A program made the position numbers and the translations under genes. The notes under the pieces were generated by a model that saw only the letters and a program-made list of their open reading frames with translations, was not told the DNA's origin and made no database searches. A DNA stretch of 64,000 bases from Halomonas sp. (lineage in GTDB: Bacteria; Pseudomonadota; Gammaproteobacteria; Pseudomonadales; Halomonadaceae), in the NCBI RefSeq assembly GCF_011050415.1, contig NZ_DRFS01000017.1, positions 1 to 64,000 on the forward strand, in the 5' to 3' direction. This document shows, piece after piece, positions 52,911 to 60,998 of the stretch (position 1 is its first letter; the number at the start of each line of letters is the position of its first letter).

Positions 52911-53208
52911 CTTTGAAACCGCCCAACGTATCGGCACCGTTGGCGGCAGCCTTGTCGGCGCTGCCATTGGCGCGTGGCGCGAGTCCTATACCCTAACGTC
53001 CCCTTTATCGATGGCCTCAACCCGCTTCCCGTTAGCCAAACTGCCCACTGCCGTGATGGGTGCTGTGTTCGGTAGTCAGGCAGGCTCGCGCGTCGCAACC
53101 CAATTTTTCACCCAGAAATTGCCACTCGGTGAAGGAGTTTCCTGGCTATGCATATCGTGTGGTCATGCCTTCCGGCAATTACCCCACTCCTACACTTCAC
53201 CTCGTTAA
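52867..53208 (+). CDS. Small cysteine-rich protein of unknown function
   Basis: A 113-residue protein with N-terminal PPCLRCAAPC and C-terminal WLCISCGHAFRQL, two CxxC pairs that could form a zinc ribbon, separated by a glycine/alanine-rich hydrophobic part (TVGGSLVGAAIGAW, VMGAVFGSQAGSRVA) that may be membrane-associated. ATG 52867 has TAGGAG 9 nt upstream. It lies in the SOS-adjacent module before DUF932. No family recognised. Confidence 0.68.
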   Translation: MSPPCLRCAAPCTLNFETAQRIGTVGGSLVGAAIGAWRESYTLTSPLSMASTRFPLAKLPTAVMGAVFGSQAGSRVATQFFTQKLPLGEGVSWLCISCGHAFRQLPHSYTSPR

Positions 53209-53253
53209 TTCGTCACCATTAATCGACTTACCCCTAACTTTCCAACCATAAAG

Positions 53254-53282
53254 CGCTGGCGATTTTCGTCAGCGTTTTTTTA
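53254..53282 (+). terminator. Rho-independent terminator after the small cysteine-rich gene
   Basis: Stem CGCTGGCG/CGTCAGCG with 5-nt loop (one G-T pair), followed by eight T. It separates this gene from the DUF932 module, though read-through is likely if they share a promoter. Confidence 0.8.
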
Positions 53283-53300
53283 TTGCTAGGAGTTTTCATC

Positions 53301-54269
53301 ATGGCTCATCTCGTTGAACAAATGGCTTACGTCGGCGCTACCCCTTGGCACGGCCTGGGACAGCAGCTATCCCGTCAACAACCGTTAGAGGTCTGGCAGC
53401 AACAGGCCGGAATGAACTGGCACATTGAAGAAGCCCCGGTGCGCTTTATTGCCGAGGGTGCCAGTCACTTGGGCAGCATTCACTCGTTCCCTGAACAGAA
53501 AGTGCTCTACCGCTCGGATACCAAGGCACCGTTATCGGTGGTATCACAGCGTTATAAGGTGGTGCAGCCCGAGGAGATTCTGGAGTTTTACCGCGACCTC
53601 ACCGAGTACGCTGGATACGAGCTGGAAACCGCTGGGGTACTGAAAGGCGGGCGTAAGTTCTGGGCCTTGGCGCGCAGTGGTTTAAGCACCTCCCTGAAAG
53701 GCCAGGATGAGGTCAACGACTACCTACTATTGGCAACCTCCTGTGACGGCACGCTGGCCACCATGGCGACACCCACCACGGTGCGGGTGGTGTGTAACAA
53801 CACGCTGCAGATTGCGGTGGATGGCACGTCGCAGGCAGTGAAGGTACCCCACCGGTCGGAGTTCGATCCACGTGCGTTAAAAAGCCAACTAGGTATTTCT
53901 GTTTCCCAGTGGAATGACTTCATGTACCGCATGAAGGCCCTGGCAGAACGTAAGATCGATCATCGCGAGGCGCAGCAGTATTTCCAGTCAGTGCTCTGCG
54001 GTATCGATAAGCCAATCGAAGATCCTTCCAAGCTGCCTAACTATCGGGCGCTCAACAAGGTACAGAAGCTTTACCACGGCGAAGGCCGCGGCTCCCACCT
54101 CGACACGGCCAAAGACACTGCCTGGGGTCTGCTCAATGCCGTGACCGAGTACGTGGATCACGACAAGCGGGCTCGCAGCAACGATACCCGTCTGGATTCC
54201 GCGTGGTTTGGCCAAGGGGCGCAGCTGAAGCAAGAGGCGCTACAAACGGCCCTTGCCCTGGTGAGCTGA
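53301..54269 (+). CDS. DUF932 (TIGR03299-like) phage/plasmid protein
   Basis: A 322-residue protein of the DUF932 family found on plasmids, phages and islands: MAHLVEQMAYVGATPWHGLGQQL at the N-terminus, VVSQRYKVVQPEEILEFYRDLTEYAGYELETAGVLKGGRKFWALAR, and TPTTVRVVCNNTLQIAVDG are typical. Function is not established; members often occur near recombination or anti-restriction genes. ATG 53301 has AGGAG 7 nt upstream. It opens a probable operon with the ERF and YqaJ genes. Confidence 0.92.
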   Translation: MAHLVEQMAYVGATPWHGLGQQLSRQQPLEVWQQQAGMNWHIEEAPVRFIAEGASHLGSIHSFPEQKVLYRSDTKAPLSVVSQRYKVVQPEEILEFYRDLTEYAGYELETAGVLKGGRKFWALARSGLSTSLKGQDEVNDYLLLATSCDGTLATMATPTTVRVVCNNTLQIAVDGTSQAVKVPHRSEFDPRALKSQLGISVSQWNDFMYRMKALAERKIDHREAQQYFQSVLCGIDKPIEDPSKLPNYRALNKVQKLYHGEGRGSHLDTAKDTAWGLLNAVTEYVDHDKRARSNDTRLDSAWFGQGAQLKQEALQTALALVS

Positions 54270-54270
54270 C

Positions 54271-54333
54271 ATGCTGTTTCTGATCATTCTAATGCTGATT
54301 TTCCTGGTTTTTGTCTTACCCCTCATTGGATAG
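54271..54333 (+). CDS. 20-residue hydrophobic microprotein
   Basis: The frame reads MLFLIILMLIFLVFVLPLIG, one membrane helix. It starts 1 nt after the DUF932 stop and is directly followed by a terminator. No strong ribosome-binding site, so translation would depend on coupling. Function unknown. Confidence 0.4.
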   Translation: MLFLIILMLIFLVFVLPLIG

Positions 54334-54339
54334 CGCGAT

Positions 54340-54369
54340 AAGCCCAGCCACTAACAGGCTGGGCTTTTT
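54340..54369 (+). terminator. Rho-independent terminator
   Basis: Stem AGCCCAGCC/GGCTGGGCT with 7-nt loop, followed by TTTTTG. Confidence 0.85.
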
Positions 54370-54389
54370 GCTTTTACGTGGAGCACATC

Positions 54390-54560
54390 ATGGCCTCTCT
54401 TAGCCCCGATTTAGATATCGCCTTAACCCAACTGACCGAACGACTGCTCACCCAGGATCAAACCTATGCCGAAACCTACGTGATGGCAAAAGGACAGCTG
54501 TATCGCACCGAGCTGCACCTATGCCCCGTTCCCCCGCACGAACTTCCCGCCGATCTTTAA
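54390..54560 (+). CDS. Small hypothetical protein
   Basis: A 56-residue protein: SLSPDLDIALTQLTERLL, QDQTYAETYVMAKGQLYRTELHL, ending VPPHELPADL. GGAG lies 6 nt before ATG 54390. It is 22 nt upstream of the ERF gene and probably co-transcribed. No family recognised. Confidence 0.65.
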   Translation: MASLSPDLDIALTQLTERLLTQDQTYAETYVMAKGQLYRTELHLCPVPPHELPADL

Positions 54561-54582
54561 CCCCTATTGAAGGAGCCTTGTC

Positions 54583-55338
54583 ATGGCCACCAAAGCTAAT
54601 GTGGTAAATCACGAGACGTCTGCATCCTCTTTACAAGCTGTTCCTGGAGCATCCCCGCCACACCTTGCGGAAAGTACGGCCATCATCCAGGTGATAGAAC
54701 GTGCGGCACTCAACCCGGACGTCGACATCGATAAGATGGAACGCTTGCTACAGATGCAGGAACGGGTAATGGATCGCCAGGCCATGATGGCCTATAGCGC
54801 TGCCATGGCGGCGATGCAGACCGAACTGCCCAGCATTGAAGAGCGCGGGCAAACCAACAACGGCTGCTACGCCACGCTGGAAGATATCGTCGATACCGTG
54901 CGCCCCATCATGCAGAAACACGGCTTTGCGGTGAGCTTTCGTATTCAGACGCAGGAGCGTGGTATTGAGGTGACCGGTGTGCTGATGCATAAGGATGGCC
55001 ACCGTGAAGAAACCAGCATGTTGCTACCTGCCGACATAAGCGGCAACAAGAACGCGGTGCAGGCGTTTGGCTCTTCCACCAGCTACGGCAAGCGCTACGT
55101 ACTCTGCGCCCTACTCAACATCACCACAAGGGGCCAGGATGACAATGGCAAGACCAGTACCAAAGTGGGTATCAAGCTAGTAACGCCCTTTCAGGCCGGA
55201 CAGATCCAGCGACTGATTAGCCAGTGCCCCGCCACGACCCAGGAATGGTTCAGTGGTAAATACGGTTCAGCCGTGCAAGTACCTCAGACTGACTTCGACA
55301 AGCTACGCGCCTCACTCTCTAAACGGGCGGTTAAGTAA
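54583..55338 (+). CDS. ERF-family single-strand annealing protein
   Basis: A 251-residue recombinase of the ERF family (P22 Erf-like). The core reads QAMMAYSAAMAAMQTELPSIEERGQTNNGCYATLEDIVDTVRPIMQKHGFAVSFRI and NAVQAFGSSTSYGKRYVLCALLNI. It would bind single-stranded ends and anneal homologous strands, working with the exonuclease encoded next. AGGAG precedes the ATG. Part of a phage-like recombination module. Confidence 0.9.
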   Translation: MATKANVVNHETSASSLQAVPGASPPHLAESTAIIQVIERAALNPDVDIDKMERLLQMQERVMDRQAMMAYSAAMAAMQTELPSIEERGQTNNGCYATLEDIVDTVRPIMQKHGFAVSFRIQTQERGIEVTGVLMHKDGHREETSMLLPADISGNKNAVQAFGSSTSYGKRYVLCALLNITTRGQDDNGKTSTKVGIKLVTPFQAGQIQRLISQCPATTQEWFSGKYGSAVQVPQTDFDKLRASLSKRAVK

Positions 55339-55371
55339 TCCACGCTCTACCCCTTATGACAGGAGTCTTTA

Positions 55372-55983
55372 ATGCAACTGCTTACTATGGAGCAAGGCAC
55401 CCCAGAGTGGCTGGCGGCGCGGCTAGGTCGCGTCACCATGTCGGAGCTAAAGGTCGTGCTGGTGAAGGGTAAAGGCCCAGGCGGGTTGAGTACCGGGGCG
55501 ATTACTTACATGCACCAGTTAATCGGTGAACGCATTACCGGGGAGCTGGCCGAGCCGTTTCAAGGTAACGCGCATACTCGACGAGGCCATGAGTTGGAAG
55601 GCTTGGCACGTGCGCTTTATTGCGATGCCACAGGCGAACCCCAGCCCCAGGAAGTGGGCTTGATCCTTAACCATGGCGTGGGCTACTCGCCCGACAGCCT
55701 AGTAGACGCTAACGGTCTGTTAGAAATCAAAACAAAGCTACCTAAGTTCCAGATTGAGGTACTGCTCAGCGGCGAAATACCTGATGAGCACGTGCCCCAA
55801 TGCCAGGGCGGGCTATGGGTCAGCGAACGGGAATGGATCGACTTTGTGAGCTATTGGCCAGGTATGCCGCTGTTTATCAAACGTGCCTACCGTGACGACA
55901 TTATGATCCGCACCATTGCCGAGCGGGTAGAACGATTCCATGAGGAGATGGAACGTCGCATAAACCAAGTGATGGCTGCGTGA
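55372..55983 (+). CDS. YqaJ/lambda-exonuclease-family nuclease
   Basis: A 203-residue PD-(D/E)xK exonuclease. QGTPEWLAARLGRVTMSE at the N-terminus, catalytic Asp in GYSPDSLVD, ExK in LLEIKTKL, and HVPQCQGGLWVSE match YqaJ/lambda Exo. It digests dsDNA 5' to 3' so that the ERF protein can anneal the exposed strands. Operon with ERF. It ends before a strong terminator. Confidence 0.92.
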   Translation: MQLLTMEQGTPEWLAARLGRVTMSELKVVLVKGKGPGGLSTGAITYMHQLIGERITGELAEPFQGNAHTRRGHELEGLARALYCDATGEPQPQEVGLILNHGVGYSPDSLVDANGLLEIKTKLPKFQIEVLLSGEIPDEHVPQCQGGLWVSEREWIDFVSYWPGMPLFIKRAYRDDIMIRTIAERVERFHEEMERRINQVMAA

Positions 55984-56027
55984 CGCGACGATTCCATAGA
56001 TACACCAACCGATCATTAACGACATAG

Positions 56028-56056
56028 ACGCCGGGGCCACCACCCCGGCGTTTTTT
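56028..56056 (+). terminator. Rho-independent terminator after the YqaJ gene
   Basis: Stem ACGCCGGGG/CCCCGGCGT with 6-nt loop, followed by TTTTTATTTTTT. Confidence 0.9.
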
Positions 56057-56073
56057 ATTTTTTGGAGACAACC

Positions 56074-56571
56074 ATGACACACGCCAAACTCAAAGCTGGG
56101 GAAGTGGCTGGTACCTATCACGTTACCTCGCCAGTGACTGAAAACGATATCATCACCATGGCCAAGCGCTTCGCAAGACGCAAACTCGCTAAAGGCCGCA
56201 AGATCACGCAGCCTTCCCAGGCGTTTGAGCACCTGCAGTTACTGCTTCAAGATTACGAGCACGACGTGTTTAGCGTGCTGTTCCTCGATAGTCAGCATCG
56301 CGTTATCCGTTTTGAAGAGCTATTACGTGGAACCATCGACGCGGCCAGCGTCTACCCACGTGAAGTACTAAAAGCCGCCCTTACCTACGACGCTGCGGCC
56401 GTTATCCTCGTGCACAACCACCCAAGCGGAGATCCCGAACCCAGTGAGGCCGATAGGCGTATTATTGATCGCCTAAAGGAAGCCTTGGGACTGATGGATA
56501 TACGTGTGATTGATCACGTGGTCGTGGGAAGTGATGGGTGTAAGTCGTTTTCGGAAATGGGGTATTTATAG
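56074..56571 (+). CDS. radC: RadC/JAB-domain protein
   Basis: A 165-residue RadC-type (DUF2466) protein with the JAMM-like metal motif HNHPSGDPEPSEADRRIIDRL at the active site and VSVLFLDSQHRVI before it. Plasmid and island RadC proteins are common but lack proven function; DNA repair or protein deubiquitylation-like activity has been proposed for the fold. ATG 56074 has GGAG 7 nt upstream. Last gene of the rightward recombination module. Confidence 0.9.
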   Translation: MTHAKLKAGEVAGTYHVTSPVTENDIITMAKRFARRKLAKGRKITQPSQAFEHLQLLLQDYEHDVFSVLFLDSQHRVIRFEELLRGTIDAASVYPREVLKAALTYDAAAVILVHNHPSGDPEPSEADRRIIDRLKEALGLMDIRVIDHVVVGSDGCKSFSEMGYL

Positions 56572-56684
56572 GCAACTGTTGGGATAAAATGGAACTGCCC
56601 AACGAGGCAGCTCTCGTAATCAGGCAAGCTTTATTTTTTGGTTAAGAGGGCAAACAGCCAAGAGCAGACTATCAGGTAGTACCA

Positions 56685-56784
56685 ATATAACTTCCGGCTC
56701 AGCGGCTGACAAAATGGCACTGATTTTGCTAGAGCAAAAGCTGTGACGCTTTTGGCAGTTCGACAGCAGCCGATTTGATATCAA
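56685..56784 (-). repeat. attC-like site 1
   Basis: After the 91-residue gene's stop (minus strand) comes a palindromic stretch (CGGCTG ... CAGCCG) ending with GTTATAT (plus 56685-56691). The same GTTATAT end occurs in sites 2 and 3 in the same place relative to the preceding stop. Resemblance to integron attC sites is suggestive only. Confidence 0.35.
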
Positions 56785-57060
56785 TTAGTATATAGCGTCT
56801 CGGCCCTTTTCGGTGAGGAAAGCCTTATCATCTTTTTCTTCAAAATAGCCTTCTGAGATGAGTGTGTTGAGTGCTGGCTGCAACGCCTCTCGCTGTTTCG
56901 GATTAAAGCTCAAGGTTCTGTGCAACAAAACCCTTATTGGCAGAACATGCCCTGTATCTAGCCTCAAATCAGCAGCGAGAGAAAGAATATAGCTCTTCAT
57001 TTCGTCTTCAGGAGATAAATCAGCTTCCCTTATATTTTGTTTCATGTCAGATATTTTCAT
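56785..57060 (-). CDS. Small winged-helix-like hypothetical protein
   Basis: A 91-residue soluble protein: DMKQNIREADLSPEDEMKSYILSLAADL, then LPIRVLLHRTLSFNPKQREALQPALNTLISEGYFEEKDDKAFLTEKGRDAIY, whose last part resembles a winged-helix ending. AAGGAG lies 7 nt before the ATG. It is the last of four minus-strand genes each preceded by an attC-like site. Function unknown. Confidence 0.7.
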   Translation of the reverse strand: MKISDMKQNIREADLSPEDEMKSYILSLAADLRLDTGHVLPIRVLLHRTLSFNPKQREALQPALNTLISEGYFEEKDDKAFLTEKGRDAIY

Positions 57061-57089
57061 TATTTCTCCTTACGGTATTTTAGTTGAGC

Positions 57090-57170
57090 ATATAACGCTA
57101 AGGTTATGGGCGGCTTTGGAGCAGGGCCAAAGACGGCGCGTAGCGATCAGGCTGACCGCCAAATTATGGT
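57090..57170 (-). repeat. attC-like site 2
   Basis: An 81-nt imperfect palindrome between the stop at 57171 and GTTATAT (plus 57090-57096): GGCGG pairs with CCGCC and CTTTGG with CCAAAG. It ends 30 nt before the next start. Compatible with an integron-type attC but R-box matches are imperfect. Confidence 0.4.
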
Positions 57171-57674
57171 TCAGACTGCTGTATAGTTCATGTAACGCAT
57201 CACAAAAGTAACCAATAGGCTTAAAAATCCCAATCCTGCTAACGGCCCCTTTTCTGTGCTCGTTAAGACCATTGTTATCCCCCTAAATACTCCTCCTAAT
57301 CCCAGAGGAACCAGCAACGGAAATACTATGTTCATTAGCGTTATTAAACCTCCAGCGACAAGCATCAAATACACTAACCCGGTGACAAGGATAGCCTCAG
57401 CGCGCCACTCACCGTTAATCGAGGAGCCAAATCTGAGCACGAAGTAAGCAAGTCCGAAAGCGATAAATGAGGCAATGATTTTTGGAAGGCTCACTTTCAA
57501 AAAAACTAGTGCCCCCGATAGGTCTTCATCGACTCTTCCTTGAACACCAGAAAAATACTCGCTTAGTACACCATTCATGTGCTCGCGCCACGACTTTGGT
57601 GTGAAATAATCCCACCCCATCATTACTCCCGCAGCTATTTGAAAATACAGAATTGTCAGCTCTTCAAACGGCAC
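57171..57674 (-). CDS. Small integral membrane protein
   Basis: A 167-residue protein with about four membrane helices (IASFIAFGLAYFVLRFG, ILVTGLVYLMLVAGGLITLMNIVF and others) and no recognised family. GTG start with GAAGGAG 7 nt upstream. Lies between attC-like sites 2 and 3, so possibly a mobile cassette. Function unknown. Confidence 0.7.
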   Translation of the reverse strand: MPFEELTILYFQIAAGVMMGWDYFTPKSWREHMNGVLSEYFSGVQGRVDEDLSGALVFLKVSLPKIIASFIAFGLAYFVLRFGSSINGEWRAEAILVTGLVYLMLVAGGLITLMNIVFPLLVPLGLGGVFRGITMVLTSTEKGPLAGLGFLSLLVTFVMRYMNYTAV

Positions 57675-57690
57675 TTAAGCTCTCCTTCAA

Positions 57691-57761
57691 ATATAACGCT
57701 ACACATAAAGCCTATCGAAATGCGCGTAACGATTCTTTTCTTATATATATGATTGTTAAGT
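57691..57761 (-). repeat. attC-like site 3
   Basis: A 71-nt site after the 288-residue gene: ACTTAAC (fits RYYYAAC), then CATATA pairing with TATGTG, ATCG with CGAT, and end GTTATAT (plus 57691-57697). This is the best of the four sites in terms of stem pairing. The next gene starts 17 nt later. Confidence 0.42.
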
Positions 57762-58628
57762 TTAATTTACTATGCCCTTGAATTGCCCTTCAAGACGCCA
57801 AACTGTTGATTCGTGATCTTCGAATTTACCACCAACTTCTAATCCGGTCTTACTAATAGCTACCTTTAAGCCAGCATTGACGCCAAAATCATCTTCGTAG
57901 GATACAGACAGGGAAAAATCCTGGAGACCATAATTTATTCGGCCTTTGGCGATAGACTGCCAAGTTGGTTCATGTTCATACCAAACCAAATCGTCAGGGA
58001 TCGATGGTGTTACAGTTCCTGATAGCCTAGCTTCAAAAAGTAGTCTTGAGCCAGAATTTGATGATGACGAAGCTTCAGCACTTACATTACTTTCAGCTTC
58101 CCCTAGTGGGACTGAAATACGGCTAGAGAAATCTCTTGACCAACCGTTAACGTGCTCAACGCGAATTGAAGTTGCTCCTAAGCTCATAAGCAAATTAATT
58201 GCTTCACAAAACTTATGTTCAAAAGTTACGCGGTGAAAATCAGCCAAAGTGTAATAAACATTAGGCAATGCGGGATGCCCTATGTACAGGACACCATCAC
58301 GAGGATGGCCCGGTGGAAATGATAGTAATTTTGCCGTCGTACTTCCAACCGGTAACACTAAAAGACCATTATCTCGTGCACGCCCCCATGCCTTTATAGC
58401 CTCGCGAGTTACTTCTGCTATAGTTCTACCTAATGGAAGAGGAATAACATCAAAAACGATCGCTTCAGTAATTTTTTTCCAATCAAGACCATCTTGACGA
58501 ACTTGAACAGCTTTTCGTTCCTCCTGCTTCGCTGCTTCCACAATCACATCGTCAGTAACAACAATCAATTGTCTGCTCGAATAAGGCAGCTCCAAGAAGC
58601 AAGAAGAACTGTACTCAATGTGACTCAT
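57762..58628 (-). CDS. Hypothetical protein, probable cassette gene
   Basis: A 288-residue soluble protein with a Ser-rich segment (EASSSSNSGSRL) about two thirds along and a beta-rich C-terminus (SLSVSYEDDFGVNAGLKVAISKTGLEVGG). No signal peptide or recognised domain. AGGAG lies 9 nt before the ATG. It stands between attC-like sites 3 and 4. Function unknown. Confidence 0.68.
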   Translation of the reverse strand: MSHIEYSSSCFLELPYSSRQLIVVTDDVIVEAAKQEERKAVQVRQDGLDWKKITEAIVFDVIPLPLGRTIAEVTREAIKAWGRARDNGLLVLPVGSTTAKLLSFPPGHPRDGVLYIGHPALPNVYYTLADFHRVTFEHKFCEAINLLMSLGATSIRVEHVNGWSRDFSSRISVPLGEAESNVSAEASSSSNSGSRLLFEARLSGTVTPSIPDDLVWYEHEPTWQSIAKGRINYGLQDFSLSVSYEDDFGVNAGLKVAISKTGLEVGGKFEDHESTVWRLEGQFKGIVN

Positions 58629-58654
58629 TTTTATGAGCTCCTATTATGTTTAAT

Positions 58655-58767
58655 GCTCAACTTAGCGGCACCCTTGCAATGGAGGCGAAGCTGCAATGTA
58701 AAGGGCGTCTACGGGCCATCGGCCGCGTACTACAGCGACTTGTTACACATTGCTAAGAATAATGAAT
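58655..58767 (-). repeat. attC-like site 4
   Basis: A GC-rich 113-nt segment after the stop at 58768, beginning near GTGTAAC and ending with GTTGAGC (fits GTTRRRY; plus 58655-58661). The terminal boxes can pair in six of seven positions including wobbles, but inner pairing is poor. Confidence 0.35.
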
Positions 58768-59088
58768 TTATCTTTTCCAGTAAAAATAGAGCGCCTCATA
58801 AATATCTCGTTGACCATCCATAGTTCTACTACGCCTTGAGATATAGCTCGATGTCTTCGAGTTGATCTTTGAATACGAAACACATGAGACCACAATTTTC
58901 GAGGCCGATATCTCGCTGATCTTGTTTTCCTTATTCAGATCAATCCCATCTTCTACCACGAAGCATGCCTTATCTGACGTAAGCATCTCCATTTCGGCTG
59001 AAATCCAAAGCCAAATGTCACAAGACATGCTGGGCAGGTTGTTGATCCCCACCTTAATGGCTACGATCCAAGCTCCATTCCTGAACAA
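58768..59088 (-). CDS. Possible small hypothetical gene
   Basis: A 106-residue frame with TTG start, immediately preceded by GTTAGGT (an attC-like end). Sequence SCDIWLWISAEMEMLTSDKACFVVEDGIDLNKENKISEI is protein-like but no family is recognised and no ribosome-binding site is clear; it may be a truncated cassette. The overlapping plus-strand frame is less convincing. Confidence 0.4.
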   Translation of the reverse strand: MFRNGAWIVAIKVGINNLPSMSCDIWLWISAEMEMLTSDKACFVVEDGIDLNKENKISEISASKIVVSCVSYSKINSKTSSYISRRSRTMDGQRDIYEALYFYWKR

Positions 59089-59139
59089 CCTAACTGGTAG
59101 AGCGCTTTAAATTTTATTTGCCTAATAGTATATTTTTGC

Positions 59140-59171
59140 TATAACAAACCACTCATTTACCAATGAGTGGT
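59140..59171 (-). terminator. Probable terminator of the defence-like operon
   Basis: A 10-bp stem ACCACTCATT/AATGAGTGGT with GGTA loop is followed on the minus strand by a short T-rich tract. It lies about 100 nt after the ATPase stop at 59265. Confidence 0.65.
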
Positions 59172-59264
59172 ATTTGACTAATTTTTTATATCAGTAAAGC
59201 GTTTAGAGTGTGAAGTTCTTACCTCTGTGAACAAGCAAAATGTTCACACACTAGGTCTAGTGTA

Positions 59265-60995
59265 TTAACCCAAAATTTCCATAGTTTCATCAATGTAATC
59301 TTCGAATTCACCGTTGTATTTTTCAAGAAATGATCTTTTTTTAGTATTATTTCCAATGCAAATTAGTTTTGCATTTTTATTGAAGTGCTTTTCGTTATAT
59401 GTCGCAGCTGAGTTAGCATTGCTTTTAGAATCCGCTATAGAAACTATTAGCTGCTGATCCACTGAAGCATTATTCTTAATAAAACTAAGTATCTCATTCT
59501 TACTTTCATCTTCAAAGTCACCTTCGAATATAGCGTCAAGAACAAAAGGAAATACGTGTATGTATTCAGTTTTCTTTATCATCTCAACAAATGAAAAATT
59601 GTAAGCAAGGAGAGTTTTAAGAAGCTCCACACCTTGCCTAGGAAAAGCAGGAATGTCATACAACAAATAGAAACATTCATCTTCAAATGGTTTTATTTTT
59701 AACTCTGAAACATGCTTTTCAAATATAGACTTAAAGGTGTAACTAGCACTACGCCTTTCTCTTTTAACGATCTCGTCAGTCTTGAATTTGCTGAGCTTAC
59801 CTTCAACTTCATATATTTTTGATGTGATTTCGCCTAGCCTTCTCTCCAATTGTACAGATAGTTTGACGCTTACTTTGTTATTTAACCATGATTCCAGCGT
59901 GACATTATCCACTTTGTATTCTAAAAGCTCATAGTATTCTTTTTCAACGACTTTTTTCTTCTCATTAATTTCATTGATTACAGAGTTTAGCATTCCCTGT
60001 GAATCTTTAAGATTTCTAATGTTTCTGCTTAACTCTTCAAGTTGTTGATCTGTGTCATTTAAGTCCTGAAGATAACTATACGTATCTTCTACGGAATGAG
60101 ATAAATGTTGAGAACATGTTGGGCACTTTGTATCAGCTAAAATATCATTGCTTAAGCTTCGCTTGACTCTACGTAGAACCTTTCTGCTTTCTTCTAACAG
60201 TGTTATTTTGTTGCATAAAGAAAGATATTCTTTTTCTAACTCTATTAACTTTGACTTGTTTTCTTTGTAAGGCTTTATATATTCGTTAGTTTTTTCTGCA
60301 AACACTTCGTCCTTCATCTTAGCAAGTTTCAGCTTCTTATCATTTTGCTCTATCTTATGAAGAAGTCTAGATTCTGCTTCTAGATCCTTCTTTTCTTTTT
60401 CGAGTTGACTTTTCTCTAGGCGATCATAATTATTCCTTATGCCAAGGAAGTAATCAAAGAAATCGTTCTTGAAATTTTTAACGAAATCCAAACCTCTAAA
60501 TGATTTATGCCGATAAACCCAGCCAACATCTTGCGCTATGTAGTAAGGTAAAAACATTGCTTCAAGTGAAGCTGGTTTGTACTCGTTGTCATATTCTAAA
60601 TGCAGTGTAAAACCAAACAATTCAGACAAGAACGCTTTTAACTTTATGTGCTCTCTAGATCTGTTGCCGCCGATACCTATAAACTTAATAGGTGGCCTTT
60701 TCGCCACTTTTATAGAAACAATTTCATCATCTCTCACAATGGAAACTTTTTTTGAGCTAGAATTGTAGATGGTGAAGTCGAGTCTAAAAATCACACCTTC
60801 ATTAAGAATCTCTGCAAGCTTTCTCTTTTCATCATTTATGCCAAATGTATAGAGAATCGCCTGTATAAAAGTACTTTTACCAGATGTATTCTTTCCATGA
60901 ACTATATTGATACCTTCGGCGAATATAGTGTTGAAATATTTCTTTCCCTTGCTGCTATAAGCAAAGAAATTGTTATATTTTACTGAAACGGTCAA
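59265..60995 (-). CDS. SMC/Rad50-like coiled-coil ATPase (LmuB-like)
   Basis: A 576-residue ATPase with N-terminal Walker A HGKNTSGKST (residues 33-42), a Q-loop-like YYIAQDVGW (about 151-159), two long coiled coils (about 190-285 and 310-410) around a zinc-hook CPTC (291-294), and a C-terminal ATPase half in which FPFVLDAIFEGDF (482-493) is the Walker B-type region; the residue after Asp is Ala, as in ATPases with a variant second motif. This is the build of the SMC component of Lamassu systems. It lies 3 nt downstream of the nuclease gene and is AT-rich compared with the core. Probably an antiphage defence partner; Rad50-like repair is the alternative. Confidence 0.78.
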   Translation of the reverse strand: MTVSVKYNNFFAYSSKGKKYFNTIFAEGINIVHGKNTSGKSTFIQAILYTFGINDEKRKLAEILNEGVIFRLDFTIYNSSSKKVSIVRDDEIVSIKVAKRPPIKFIGIGGNRSREHIKLKAFLSELFGFTLHLEYDNEYKPASLEAMFLPYYIAQDVGWVYRHKSFRGLDFVKNFKNDFFDYFLGIRNNYDRLEKSQLEKEKKDLEAESRLLHKIEQNDKKLKLAKMKDEVFAEKTNEYIKPYKENKSKLIELEKEYLSLCNKITLLEESRKVLRRVKRSLSNDILADTKCPTCSQHLSHSVEDTYSYLQDLNDTDQQLEELSRNIRNLKDSQGMLNSVINEINEKKKVVEKEYYELLEYKVDNVTLESWLNNKVSVKLSVQLERRLGEITSKIYEVEGKLSKFKTDEIVKRERRSASYTFKSIFEKHVSELKIKPFEDECFYLLYDIPAFPRQGVELLKTLLAYNFSFVEMIKKTEYIHVFPFVLDAIFEGDFEDESKNEILSFIKNNASVDQQLIVSIADSKSNANSAATYNEKHFNKNAKLICIGNNTKKRSFLEKYNGEFEDYIDETMEILG

Positions 60996-60998
60996 TTT

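Noticed and set aside
54748..55002. Minus-strand 84-codon frame
   Set aside because: Antisense to the ERF gene, which is strongly supported.
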